Below, piece by piece: positions 1-12,683 of a stretch of 64,000 nucleotides of DNA. This DNA is from Cytospora piceicola (lineage: Eukaryota > Ascomycota > Sordariomycetes > Diaporthales > Cytosporaceae). The position numbers were made by a program, and so were the translations under genes. The stretch spans positions 1 through 64,000 of the forward strand of contig JALQBC010000081.1 in assembly GCA_023375675.1 (NCBI GenBank), written 5' to 3'. Under the pieces are notes generated by a model, which was not told the origin of the DNA, did not search any database, and saw only the letters and a program-made list of their open reading frames with translations. Numbering within the stretch: the stretch's first letter is position 1; every line of letters starts with the position of its first letter.

Positions 1-285
1 AAATAGATTCTATAGTAGATTAAATAGTGTAGTCGGTAGTTACGTAATAAATACAGTAATTTAAAGGTCCTTAGTTTAAATCCCCTGTACAGTGCTTTTC
101 GTAATAAAATTAAAATTGTAAAAATTCGTAAATTTAAATAATTTATAAATTTAAATAATTCGTAATTTAATTAAATAAAATCGTAGTTAAATTAATAAAA
201 ATTTCTTTTTTTTTCTCTTTTTACTTTTATTATATATATATATAGTATATAATATATTTTTTATATATAAATATATATTTACTTA

Positions 286-497
286 CTTATATATTTATTT
301 ATTTACTTACTTACTTAGTTACTTACTTACTTATTTAATAAAGTATTTATATAATATATTACTTATATATATATATACTTACTTATTTACTTACTTATTT
401 ATTTACTTACTTACTTAGTTACTTACTTACTTATTTAATAAAGTATTTATATAATATATTACTTATATATATATATACTTACTTATATACTTACTTA

Positions 498-553
<56 letters not shown>

Positions 554-715
554 ATTACTTACTTATTTAATAAAGTATTTATATAATATATTATTTATAT
601 ATATATACTTACTTAATTACTTACTTACTTAGTTAGTTACTTACTTATTAAAGTATTTATATAATATATTACTTATATATATATTTATTTATTTACTTAT
701 TTATTTACTTAATAT
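286..715. repeat. ACTT/ATTT tetranucleotide microsatellite
   Basis: Long runs of the tetranucleotides ACTT and ATTT are interrupted by a recurring TTTAATAAAGTATTTATATAA segment, seen near 335, 435, 570 and 645. The recurrence suggests that a larger unit of roughly 100 bases or more was itself duplicated and then decayed. There is no coding potential. Confidence 0.85.
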
Positions 716-747
716 AATATATTTAAATATTATATAGTTAATATTAT

Positions 748-1640
748 AGTTTTATTCTTTTTAATTTTAGCTTTTTATAAATAATTAAATTGTTTTATTA
801 TATTAAAAATAGTAAGTATAGTAGTTATAATAGAATATTTACTATAATAATAATAATATTTATTATATTAAGTTAAATATTAAAAAAGTAAAGATAAGGT
901 TTTATTCTTTTTAATTTATAGTTTTTATAAATATTTTAATTATTTTATTATAGTAAGAATAGTGAGTATAGTAGCTATAATAGTATATTTATTATAATAA
1001 TAGTAATATATATTATATTAAGTTAGATATTAAAAAACTACCGATAAGGTTTTATTTATTTAATTTTTAGTATTTTATAAATATTTAAATCGTTTTATTA
1101 TATTAAGAATAAGAGGTATAATAGCTATAATAGTATATTTATTATAGTAATAATAATATTTATTATATTAAGTTAGATATTAAAAAACTACCGATAAGGT
1201 TTTATTTATTTAATTTTTAGCATTTTATAAATATTTAAATCGTTTTATTATATTAAAAATAGTAAGTATAGTAGCTATAATAGTATATTTACTATAATAA
1301 TAGTAATATATATTATATTAAGTTAGATATTAAAAAACTACTAATAAGGTTTTATTTATTTAATTTTTAGCATTTTATAAATATTTAAATCGTTTTATTA
1401 TATTAAGAATAGTAAGTATAGTAGCTATAATAGTATATTTACTATAATAATAATAATATCTATTATATTAAGTTAAATATTAAAAAACTACTAATAAGGT
1501 TTTATTCTTTTTATTTTTAGCTTTTTATAGATATTTAAATCGTTTTATTATATTAAGAATAGTAGATATAGTAGTTATAATAAAACTATTAATATAATAA
1601 GGTTAATATTAATTTTATTAAATTAGATATAAAAATAATA
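748..1640. repeat. Six-copy 150-bp AT-rich tandem repeat
   Basis: The landmark GGTTTTATT starts at 898, 1048, 1198, 1348 and 1498, exactly 150 bases apart, and a slightly diverged copy starts at 748. Each unit carries TTTTTATAAATA, a CGTTTTATTATATTAA segment and AGTATAGTAGCTATAATA. The units differ by scattered substitutions but not by length until the last, partial copy. Exact length conservation despite RIP-like base change is notable. No protein can be read from it. Confidence 0.9.
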
Positions 1641-2035
1641 AAAATACTGTTTTAAAGCGTTAAATATATATTATTAAAATATATTTTATTTATTTAATTA
1701 TATTAAGAATTAAATTTTAAATCGTTAATTCTATAGTAAATATACTATAGCTTTATTAGTAATAAGCTTCTTATAATACCGGTTAGTATACTAATATACT
1801 TTAATTAATTATAGTTATTATAATAATATATTAAACTATATTAATATAAAGCAAGGCTGTAAAAAAGGCTAGGGTTAGGGCTGTAACGGGGGGGGGTAAG
1901 GGGCGAATCTATAAGGTTTACCTTAGAGTTTTAAATATCTACCCCCCCTGATAAGATAAAAAATAAATAAAAATAGGGTTTTATAGCCCTTTTCGCAAGG
2001 ATTCCGATTTAGGTTAAATTATTTAAATCGGAGCT

Positions 2036-2145
2036 ATACCCGGCGTAGAAGGCGAGTTCGAAAACTAGGACCCCGGGCTAGCCTATTAGGCGCCGCGCTG
2101 CCGCCCCACCTGCAGGGGTTTAGTGGAATGGGGTCCTATTCTACC
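2036..2145. other. GC-rich island inside the RIP block
   Basis: This stretch of about 110 bases has normal or high GC, including CCCGGGCTAGCC and CACCTGCAGGGG, and it keeps CpA and TpG dinucleotides. It is embedded between sequences in which these are almost gone. A shorter G-rich patch with a run of G lies upstream near 1890. Either the segment arrived after RIP had acted, or it was single-copy and escaped. It has no gene. Confidence 0.7.
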
Positions 2146-2149
2146 AGAC

Positions 2150-5100
2150 AATAACTGTTAGGTTACGTTTAAAAAAAGAATAGCTTTATTTAATATAACG
2201 CTATAGAAAATAAAACGGTAGGTTTTAGATAAATTCTAATACTTATAGCTAAGATATTTAAAGCTAAAAAAACTTAATAAAGTTATTAGCTTATATTAAA
2301 ATACTTAAATAAGGTAAAAGCTTTATATATACAAATATAACAGATATACTATAAAGAAAATAAAAAGATAAATATTCTAGGTTTTTCGAAAAAAGACTAT
2401 AAGAAATTTAACGTTTTACTTTAAATTTTACCGATATTATAAAAGACCTTAAAAGATATAAAATAATAGCTTTCTTTATTTACTATAAAATAAGGGTAAT
2501 ATATAACTATTATTTTTAAAACTAAGATTAAACTACGTTAAAGTATTTACTAAAATCCTTTATAAGAACTATAAAGAATAAAAGAGTAATATTTAAAACT
2601 TTTAAATATAATAAAAAAATCGTTAAACTATAATAGCTAAAAGACTAGCTAAAAAATAATAATAACGTTAAAATTAAGCTTTCGGTACTTTAGATATAAG
2701 TATAAAACGGTATTACCGAACGTTTAAAGGGTATAGTTACTATAAAGGTAAAGTATATAATAGTTTATATAAAACTTCCGAATTTTTTTTAAAGAAAAGT
2801 AATTAAAGTAGTTATATATTTATATAACCGGCTTCCGAAATATATTTAAAAGCGATAAAAGATTTTATTAAAAAAATAAAATAAACTTATAGTTAAGTTT
2901 TTTACTAATTTCCGCTTTTAAGTATACTATTTATAAGTATTTAGTTATAAAGTATATATAATAATACTTATAATATAAAATAAAATAAAGCAACTAAAAA
3001 AAATAAACCTTTAAGCTTAAATAAGCTACTTTATAAGATATAAATCAACTAATATTTATAAAATATAAAACTTTTAAACTAATAAGATATACGTTTTAAA
3101 AAATATTATTTTTAATAAAAAAATAATATTTAATAGTTAGATAAACTACTTATAAAATAATATCCGAAAAGTAGATATCGATATATTATAAAAATACCTA
3201 TATTAATAAATAATCTTATAAAAGAATTTAATAAGTATTTTACTTAAAAAGAAAAAAGTAAAAGATTTCGAAAGTAGTATCGTTTATATTAAAGTTAATA
3301 TAAAAGCGGAAATATATAAAAGCAAGAATAAAATAGTAGAAAAATATATTAAAAAAACTAATTACCTTTTAAGTAAAGCGTATATATACCTGTTAACCTT
3401 AAAGGTATTTCCTTTTCCGCTATATAGCTTTATTTTTATAGCCTTTATAACGAAGATAGACGAAAAATATTTAAAAAAATAAAATAATACTTTAAACTAA
3501 TAAAATACGTTTATAAATTTTAACGTTTAATATAAAAAGACTATAGAATTAACTAAGATAATAAGATAGGAAAACTATTATAAAAGGTATAGTATAAAGA
3601 GAAATAAAAAAGTTATCCCGAAAGATAAAGAGTATAAATCCGGGTACGATATTATACCGTTTATAAAAAGGATAGAAAATATATAAATAAAAACTATTTT
3701 TAGCTTTAAAAACGTTTTATAAACGTTATAAATATATCTATAAAAACTTATTTAAATAAGTAAAGAAAGACTATTTTTAAAGCTATAAGGAAATATAGTT
3801 ATAAAAAGAAAAGGTAATAGGCGTAATAGTTAAAAAGACTTTACTAAATTATATATAAATATATATCTATAAATATAATAAATATAGGTTTTTTATTAAA
3901 TATAAAGCTTAGTTAGTTATCTAAAAGGATTAATAATAAAAAGGCGATATAGAAGAAACCTATATAACTATTTTTATTAAAAAGTTATTTAAAATAGTAA
4001 TAGCGATTATAGTTAAGTTCGATTTTAAACTTATTTAATATAATACGGTTAATACTTTTATTAACGTATTATTTAATAAGGAGATTTATATATATATATT
4101 ATAAAAATATCGAAAGTTAAAGTAAGTCTTTTTATTAAAAAAGGCCTTTTATAAACTTAAAGAATCTTTATTATTATAATAAAAAGAACTTACTTATATA
4201 TTTAAAAAAATCGGTTTTACTTTAGTTTTTTATAAGCTTTATTATTTTATATAAAATAATATACTAATCTTTTTCTATATAAATAATATTATTATTATAT
4301 ATTAAAATAAAGATAAAAAAGTAGTTAAAAAAGCTATTAAATAGCTAAAGTTATAATATAAAATTATAAGTAGAGATAACTTTTAATAGTTTTTAAGTAT
4401 TATAATACTTCGAGATAAAGCTATATAAAAGATTTAGCTTTTTTAAATAAACTATATAAATAAAATATTATCCTTCGTATAAATTTAATAATAAGCTTTA
4501 TATAAAATATTAATAGCTTTAGTAAAACTATTATTATATCCGGACTAAGTATTTATTATATTAGCTTATTTATATTAACGTAAAGTCGGATTAATTTTAT
4601 ACGCGGTAGTAATTATAAGGCTAAATATAGCCTTTATAATATTTAAGCTTATACGGTTTAATATTAATCTTAAGCTATAGTATTATAAAATAGCCGATTA
4701 AGTTTTAATATATCTTACTTAAATATTAGCTTTTACTTTCGAATTAAAAAAAGTAAACTCTTTTAAGATATAAAGCGACTTGTTTTTTACCGATAATAGC
4801 TTAAACCGTCGAAGTTTATAAATATATATAATAAGATTATTTAATAAATATATCGGATAAAGAGCGAATAAGTAAAATACTATAACTACCTTTATTATAA
4901 AGGTTAAATTACTCTTTCTTACCTAAGTATTAAAGGAAGCCTTTTTTTAATATCGGCTTATACGAAAACTAAAGGTTTAATTTAATTAGTAAACTATTTA
5001 ACTATAATATAATAATATATAAACGATTAAGCTAATAAATAAAAAGATTACTTAGCTTAATATAAAACTTTACTATATAAATATATATAATTATTAGCTA

Positions 5101-5260
5101 TAGTAAGAAGTTTAATAAAGATATTTATATATTAATTACGTTAATACTTTAAATATAGTTACTAATAGACTAATTAAAGTACTTTCTATTATTAGCTATT
5201 AAAAGTTTATCGCTTAACTTAAACTAGTTAATATTAAGAATAAAATTCGAAAATAAAAGG
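2150..5260 (+). mobile_element. Dead Ty1/copia-type LTR retrotransposon (RIP relic)
   Basis: Translated through many stops, the + strand shows the copia order. Reverse transcriptase runs from about 3880 to 4330, with echoes of the YKARLV block, the KKAFYKLKES block near 4140 and a degraded F-Y-(D/N)-N-I catalytic motif near 4280. RNase H runs from about 4540 to 5000, with WRANKQNT followed by a degraded TEAEL motif near 4870-4915. It ends with a copia C-terminal block resembling HVDIHNHWLRQE (5060-5110) and ADRLTKVL (about 5165). Upstream, 2200-3400 should be gag, protease and integrase but is too damaged to delimit. Loss of CpA in every domain explains the stops. LTR ends could not be fixed; a TATAAATA-bearing segment at 6350-6650 may be LTR or leader. 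Confidence 0.75.
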
Positions 5261-6660
5261 TAAAAGACTTAAAAAATAATATAATTAATAAGCTAAAAAA
5301 CCTGCTAATCTAATATAAATATATAAAAGTATATATTATAGAATTAAAAAAACAAAAAGAGTTATAAAGTACGCCGGCCTATATATAAAAATGTTTAAAG
5401 TATATTATATTATTTTTAAATAAACTACTATACTTAAAGTTAATAGCCTTCTTTTATAATTAAATTACCGATTAAAAGTAAAGGTTTAAAAAAGCCTTTT
5501 ACTTTTATATAGCTTTAATAGCTATAATACTAGTAAAGAAGGTATATATATAATAATATACCCCCTTTACCTTATTTTTATCGGTTTAAACGCCTTTTTA
5601 AATTCCTTTATAAAAAAAATTAAAAATATAAACTTTAAGCTTTATATTAACCGGTATAGAAAAATATATATAGTTAATTTATATATATTACGTATACGTC
5701 TTTATATAACCTTTAACTTAGTTATAATAAAAGTCTATAAACCTTTAATACGTTTATTAATAAGTATAATACCGGTAAGGTATAATATAAATCTTAACAG
5801 ATTATACTATATATAAAGTACGAAAAATAGTCAGAGGCTATAGCTAGCCTTTAACCTCTTTATTTTTTTAAAATAAAAGTATTAGTAAATAATTTAATAA
5901 GAAGAACTATAGAAAAAGTATTTATAATAAGCTTTATACCGGCTTTACCTTTACCTTTACCTTTATCTTTATCCTCTTTTTTATCTTTATTTTTAACCTT
6001 ATTTTCGTTTTCGTTTATATTCTCGTTTTTATCTTTATCTTTATTATTATCGTTATCGTTTAAACAGACGATAATAACGTTAAGCTATATATTAATTAAA
6101 AAAAACGTTAAAGATAAAGATATAAAAAGATATATAAGAGTAGCTTACTTTAAAGTAAGGCTTAGCTTAGCTTAAAATATATCGTTAGCTATTTCGGCTA
6201 CCTTATTTTTAAAATAGAAAAATACTATATAAACAATTAAAAAAGAACGTATAAAAAAGACTATTAAAGCCTTATTAGTTATTATTACTACTACTACTAT
6301 AGTAGTAATAGTAGTAGTAATAACTATATAATAGTAAATAAAAGGAAAAAAAACGCGTTTCGTAAACGATATTACTAAATATAGTTAGTTATATAGCTAT
6401 AATAAGCCTTACTTACCTTACCCTTTTATAAGGGTTAATACTTTAAGAAAAGGGCTTATATAAAGAAACCTATTTATAAATAGCTTCCTTTAAAAGGTAT
6501 ATTAGACGATAGTAAGAATACTTACGGAAATACCTCGGTCTATATAAATAAGTAAGTTATATAATTAACTTCGGGATATATTTAATATAGAAATTAACGT
6601 ACCCGAGTAAGCGAGGTATAAGACAATACATCAATATATCAATCGAGTATATATTACGTG
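5260..6660. other. RIP-mutated sequence without identifiable gene
   Basis: This is AT-rich decayed DNA downstream of the copia core. A pyrimidine run around 5940-6060 (repeated CTTTAC and CTTTAT) would encode Lys/Asp/Glu-rich peptide on the minus strand. The final 300 bases contain TATATAAATAAGTAAG followed by GACAATACATCAATATATCA, which resembles a retroelement promoter and LTR end. A clear LTR pair was not found by eye. Confidence 0.5.
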
Positions 6661-6689
6661 TGATAAAATCTATCATCTAGCTTCTACTG

Positions 6690-7110
6690 CTGTTACCCTG
6701 GGTGGCTTCGCTTCCGTACAGGGCGCGGCCCTAGGGACGCCGGTGGGCTTGGGTGGAATTTCTCTCGAGATTCCTTCCTATCTAACTCCACGGTCTCTGC
6801 AATGCGGTGGGCTTGGGTAACTTCTTCTTCTTCTTCAGACGAGGTCTTCCCATCTAGCTCCACGGTCTCTGCAATGCGGTGGGCTTGGGTGACTTCTTCT
6901 TCTTCTTCAGACGAGGTCTTCCCATCTAACTCCACGGTTGCACGCTGCCTGCGACCCCGGACTGCCCGTTGCTCCCCACACCTGTCTAGGCCTCCCTCTT
7001 TGGCCCGAAATGACAACGTGGAGATGTCCTATGCCTTACCTACCACCTAGGTTTAGCTACGATGGACGAGGGCCTGCGCATGATGGGTTGTTTCTTGCGG
7101 CTGGGTAGCA
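6690..7110. repeat. Duplicated segment, copy 1
   Basis: The segment shares an ordered series of words with 9460-9790: GTCTAGGCC, CTCTTTGGCCC, GACAACGTGGAGATGTCCTA, then ATGGACGAGGGCCTG and a stretch ending in GGCTGGG. The two copies are about 2670 bases apart. A much more diverged third copy (GATCGACAAGGACCTTCG, then ACGATGGCTGTC) lies near 10740-10900. The copies are collinear, so they are remnants of one repeated unit rather than chance matches. Confidence 0.75.
6741..6942. repeat. 72-bp tandem repeat (two full copies, one partial)
   Basis: GCAATGCGGTGGGCTTGGG starts at 6799 and again at 6871, exactly 72 bases apart, followed each time by a (TTC)n run, AGACGAGGTCTTCCCATC and AACTCCACGG or AGCTCCACGG. 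A diverged partial copy lies at 6741-6798. A further relative with GCGGTGGGCTCGGGT and AACTCCACGGTCTCTGCA lies near 9530-9590. Open frames in either direction here merely read the repeat and I do not call them genes. Confidence 0.85.
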
Positions 7111-9405
7111 GCAGCAGAAGCAGGGATTCTGCCACTATCACTTGGTATCGGCATCGCTCCCCCCCCTTCAACATCCGATGTGACTTTACCGCCGTCGTGT
7201 CTCTTCCGTCTGTACCAAACCAGAAAACTTAGTCGCCTTCTAGCTCCTCCCTTCCATCCTATGTCTTCCTCCTCTGTGCTGGTTGACTAATCTCTTCAGG
7301 CCCGAGATGTTACTTGCAGGAATCCATAACCCCACCGTCCCCATCGCCGACTCCCACCCCTCGACTGATCAATTGGCATCACCTCCTCTTCAAACGTGTT
7401 TTCGCTCCGGATCTGCCTTCCGTTCCCCTCCGCTCTCCTACATCTCCGAACGTGGCCGGCCACAGATTATTCTACTTCATCCAATCCATTCCTTGTCCAG
7501 CTCCGCTCTACACAACCAAGTAAGCCATCAATACTGAGTCACCTGTCCTTGTCCCACCTCCTGCGTCTTCCTCCATCCTCAAACAGAGCTGACACTTGAC
7601 CTTTCGTCTACCAGAGTATATGCTCTCGAGTCAGGCATCCACTCAGTCCCCCTTCTGCTTCCCAAGGTCGCCGCCTCCCTCGACGCAGCTCCGTCGCGGC
7701 CGGTTCCTTCTCGTCTTGGTTCTGCAGCCCCAGGGCTCATCATCTCCGTCAGCTCCGCCATGCCAGTCGGGTCTCGGTCCATCTTTTAACCTAACAGTCA
7801 TTCGTCTTGTCCCATTTTCACCTGTCTTCTCCGGTCTGATAAGGGGTCCTTGCCATCCAGAATCGGATCCTGCTAATAGACAGACAACAGACTGACTGAC
7901 AGACTGAACCCACACAACGCTTTGCTCGGGGGATCTCTTCCCCTAGAGTAACTCGCTCTCTTCAGATTTCAAAATCCAACCTGATAATGTACACTGCTTG
8001 CGACCACCGGTCTTCCGAACTCGCCTACGCCTAGGTCGTGGCTACCAGAACGAGGGCCTTTTCAAGCGTGGGGCCAGTTCCTTGTGGCTGGTTCCGTCCA
8101 TGTCTCTTCCGCCTCTACCGACCATTCAAGACAGCACCACAGCACCCCATCAAGTCCTCTCCTTCATCATCGCCTTCTAGTCGACCTCTCCATCTCTATC
8201 TACCCCGTCAGGTTTATCAATTTCGCCGCTCTCGGTCAGTCAGTCCCCCGGCCGGCATCAGAGCCAATCGTCTTGTTATCGCCAGCTTCTGAGGTTCGTC
8301 CAAGTCCGTATCCTGGACTCCCCTCCATAATTGCCCCCTAGAACATTGCCGCTGAGGTCAAAGCCTGGCAGCCTGAGCACTCCTGCATATTTCTCATCAT
8401 CATTATTTCATAATTTTAGGCACAGTCTTGACGGCTTCGGCAGGTGCCCATGCGACATCTTGTGCACCACTATCAAATTGTTGGGCCATCGCGCCTCCTC
8501 CTCGGCGGCCCACCTTGTAGCATTACGCCGGCTGCGTCGGCATCAACCATACTAGAGTAATCGCCCTCTTCCCTTTGCCCCTTTGCCCCTTTTACTTTCC
8601 TTTTCCCTCGCCGCTTTTTCTCTCTGACTTTCAGGTAGTCTCGGTCTCGCCAATCACTACCACAGCTGCATGCGGCGTCGCTCTAATTGAAAGACTGGCG
8701 ATCAGACACCTCGGGACTGACCAGAACACATACATCGCCAGCTCGGCCCAACTATCTTGCCATTCGACCGCGACCGCGACCGCGACCGTGACTGCGACAG
8801 CCTTCGATAACACATCCGCACCGCCCTTCTCCCATAACATATTTCCGCCGTTTCGTCATCCCCGTAACATCGTCAATGCCAAGGAAACCATCATCCTCGC
8901 CACCTCCCACCTCTGCATTCTCGCTTTTATCTTCCATCTGCGTGTCCCCTGTGTCGTCACTTCTTCTCTGCCACATCTCACGTCACAGACAACACCCCCC
9001 TCTAAGTGGATCGCCAATCCCTTGGATTCTGGAGCCCTACAGTTCGGGGACGTTCACTCCTGCGTCCCACCTCAGTGCTAAGTGTCCTGTAAGTCTCGTG
9101 CCCGGTGGCACGCGCATACTTATTCGTGGTCCAACTAACCCTTGACAGCTTCCACGTGTCACACATCCACAGCTGCCGTCACTGACGCCGATTCTCCAGA
9201 GTCCCTCACGCTATCGCCAATCCTCATTCCACCGACGCCCATCAAGATTTCCTTGGTGGTGTTGCCCACTGTCTTCCCTTACTGTCTTCTATCCATCGCC
9301 GACCATGCGGTCTTGCCTCTGGCCGTTGTTCGACTGAATCCTGACAAATATCACCATCACTATCAGCACTGTCGACTCCCGTCAAACACTCGCACATCAC
9401 TTCGG

Positions 9406-12400
9406 AGCCGCACGTCGAGCTGCGCCCTACACACATGAAAAAGAGAAGGACACTCGTCGGTTGCCCTGGCTGTGGCCGTGTGGAGTCTTGAGCCCTTCGG
9501 GGAATCGCCCACGGCCACTCTTGGAGATGCGGTGGGCTCGGGTGGTTTCGCTGCGGCTGGCCTTCCCTTGTAACTCCACGGTCTCTGCAGTCCACCTTGC
9601 TTGTTTGCTTGCAGGTGGTCGGCTCGCTGTTTGGTCCCCTGATTGCCTGTGCCCCCCGCACCGTCTAGGCCTCCTCTTTGGCCCTTAATGACAACGTGGA
9701 GATGTCCTAGTGCCTTCGGCGCAATCATGGACGAGGGCCTGTTTGCATGATGGTTGTCTTTTACGGCTGGGCAGCCTTCAAGACCTTTCAATACCTTCGA
9801 AACTACATCTCGACCTCAACCTCGACTTCGCCGCCCCCAAGTCTGTTCGATTATACACACCTCCACCAGTGAAATACATAGCTTCACTTCGCTCAAGCTA
9901 ACATACTAAGTGACCAGTCAGTGAGTAAGCCATCTTCGTCGTTGACTCCTAATCTTCTCCCTGGCATGCCCTTCCACGCTATCCATCCCGTATCCTACAT
10001 CCGTCTTCAGAGCCGCACGTCGAGCTGCGCCGACACAGCAATCAATACACCGCAACAACGGCAACAGTACCGGACTGCACTCTATCGCCATGCTGGCCAT
10101 TTCCTCATCCTTCTCTGCCCTCTCCCGTCATATTTCCCTCCACAAAGCCCCCAAGCCTTGGCTTAGAAGCTTCCCCCAACCGAGAGCACTAACAAACAGC
10201 AACCTACTCATCACTATCATCGATCACCATTGCCTCCCACCTACCTACTTGGAGATCCATTCTATCGTCTCCGATGTTTTCCCTCCATGCCTAGACCATC
10301 TGTCGTCCCAATCTGCCTCAAAAAACGGAAGTTCAGCCCACATCGCCCCCGGTCTGCTTTTCAATTCTGGCTGACCTCTCGCATCAACTAGTCCCCCTAC
10401 TACACCTCCCCCGTCTTTACCCCCATGAACGCAACCGAAACTGGCTTCTACCCTTTATTCCATCTCTTCCATTGCATACCTGCTTGACAGCTAAGCTGTG
10501 TAGCTCTACTATTGTTATCCATCTATCGACATCAGGCCTTATTCTTTCCCTCCGTCCCACAACCTCACAGCCTATGCTTCTGCTTCCGATATCCAAAGAA
10601 TTTATCTTGTCCCGTCCTGTTCTGACGAGCACCAAGCCGCACATCGAGCTGCATCGCACAAGCAACAACTCACATAAGGGAGAAGAAAGAAGAGGAGTCC
10701 CGAGTCAGCCGCCCTGCGTCTGATGTGGCCTCGCCTTGCGCGGCTGTGCGGTCTGGGGTTATTTGAATTGAGCTTGGGTACCCAATCTCATGAAATAGCC
10801 GCCTGGGCTCCGAACTGACCGTTGCTCCCTAGAGTGTCTGTTTACGCTAAAGATGGCGATCGACAAGGACCTTCGTACGATGGCTGTCCCGGGTGGATGG
10901 GGTGTTGGCTCATACTGACATTATGCACACAAGTAGGTTCTGTCTCCTCCCGAGGTCTCCCAATTATCCCCTTCTATCACCACCCTTACAGCATGTCGGC
11001 ATCTGTTTCTGCTCAAGGTTCAAACACCCCAACACCCCACCCCGCTGCTGACGCTTCCAAGGCTGAGTGAGCTCGGCCAATATAGACCTGATCGACAACA
11101 CTTATCAGCTCTGTCGACCACCCAGCCCATCTGCTGTCTCCGGTCAGTTCGGGTTCTCGTCAAGATGCTCACACAGGGTTCCATATGATCTATCACCTCG
11201 TCAGGTAAGTTTCGACGCCCGCCACTTCTCTCTTCGCCAACACTGTTCAGGGCCGCGGCCTGCTCCGACTTTGCCAGCCTGTCCTCACTGACATCCATGT
11301 CACCCACCACCATCCCAACTGTGTTGCTGTCCTGCTGCCTCACGCCAAGCATTTGAAGTTGTTGAATATCGCCGCCGAAATCCCGAACGCATCGGCCCCG
11401 TCGGTCAAGATCTGGGAGCCACAAAATGGGAAGTTGGCCATGTGTAAGAGTGCTGCCGGGCCCTCATGTAATCATTCTACTGCTCTCTGTCCCCGCCGTG
11501 CCCCTCCTTTTCTTGTCTGCCGCCGCCTGGAGAGCAACACTGCTGACTGGAAGTACTTCTCTTTCTTTTCGTCTCTCTTTTCGCTGAACCCTTTCCCATT
11601 TCAAGGAGAATCGTCAACATGGAGAATTGAGTTTCCCATCTACACCCACTGTTAACCCGTCCAAGCTGACCACTCCGGTGCTATCCTACGGCTAACCAGA
11701 TGGAGCTGGGCCGCCCCTTGGTGCTTCGCAACCGTCGAAGCTAGCTCGCTGCCTTCAGCCTTACTCGAAGCTCACTACTCTCTTCAGGTCTACTTTGAGT
11801 GCCTCCACTTCAACAAGACTGGTCACCCTGCAAACCTGATGTTAGACAGGCTCGCATCACCTTAGCACGCTGTTGGAGCTCGACTCCCCAAGTCTCTCGC
11901 TACAGCCTTCCTCTCCTGAGTGATAAACAAGCTCGCGACTTCTCCACTCCCACCCTACAAGACAACGATCGTACAAGACGACACCCTGTTGTTTCTCGTT
12001 AGTGCCACACCTGTCCGATCTTACCAACAACAATCTCCTGTCGATATTTGCAGGCCATGGCACATACTAGTCAAGAACCCAGCCAGAATCCGGTAGGTAC
12101 CGCCTCACCTCCGATCCAAGAATATTCAGCGTTCCAAGTAAAAGAACCGCGCCTTGTACATGGCTAATCACGTCGAGCACAGCGGTCCACAATACATCAC
12201 TGATGAGATATTTTACACTCACCTACCATCTGAGACCGTCACACCTTCCGCCAACACCTCGCGGCCGCAAGGTCAGCCTGCGCCGCCGGACACACCGTTC
12301 CTCCCACTTTGTCCCTTCACAGAAGTTCAGGTAATACTATGGCCGGTCGAACCTTAACCGTACACCACTGTTAGGTTGCTGAGGCTTACACCAACCAGCG

Positions 12401-12683
12401 GTTCTTGTCGTTATCACTCGCTATCAAACATCGTTTCTCAGTTTGTGGAAGTCCTCAACGTCCACACCGACTCCGGAGAGCCCTCATCTGATTCGAGTAG
12501 GTTGGATAACAGACAGTACCATTCTTCTCCGCTCAGAAATAACCTCCTTGCTCGGAGCCCAAGGTCCCTCAATGCGACTGGCCACCATGATAACCATCAA
12601 TCCCACCAATCACAACATCTCACCCGCGGTTGCAAGCCTCGAGGCTCCCTCTTACTATTTGGAGCCGCATGTCGACCTGTGCC
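9406..12683. repeat. Dispersed short motif AGCCGCACGTCGAGCTGC
   Basis: Near-identical copies start at 9406, 10011, 10635 (one or two changes) and 12663 (more diverged). The first three are spaced 605 and 624 bases apart. The spacing suggests a degenerate unit of about 0.6 kb in this stretch. The words around the motif, mostly pyrimidine-rich, are only weakly conserved. Confidence 0.6.
9460..9790. repeat. Duplicated segment, copy 2
   Basis: This is a collinear relative of 6690-7110 with the same landmark words in the same order and only modest divergence. The 72-bp unit is represented once instead of two to three times. Unlike the AT block next door, the copies have not lost CpA/TpG, so RIP did not act strongly here. 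Confidence 0.75.

Larger units (their letters stand above)
1..6660. repeat. RIP-mutated AT-rich block
   Basis: The block is overwhelmingly A+T. C and G survive mainly in CpG, GpC or CC contexts, while CpA and TpG are almost absent and TpA is very common. This is the pattern left by repeat-induced point mutation, which in ascomycetes turns CpA into TpA in duplicated DNA during the sexual cycle. No intact reading frame survives. Composition changes sharply to normal near 6660. The block contains a microsatellite, a 150-bp tandem array, a GC-rich island and a copia-type retroelement, listed separately. Confidence 0.9.

Noticed and set aside
1860..1885. Telomere repeat
   Set aside because: Only two TTAGGG-like units are present, inside the window and followed by other sequence; not a telomere end.
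8575..9081. 168-codon frame in the C/T-rich stretch
   Set aside because: Composition is low-complexity, it starts inside a pyrimidine tract, overlaps equally long shadow frames on both strands and has no recognisable motif.
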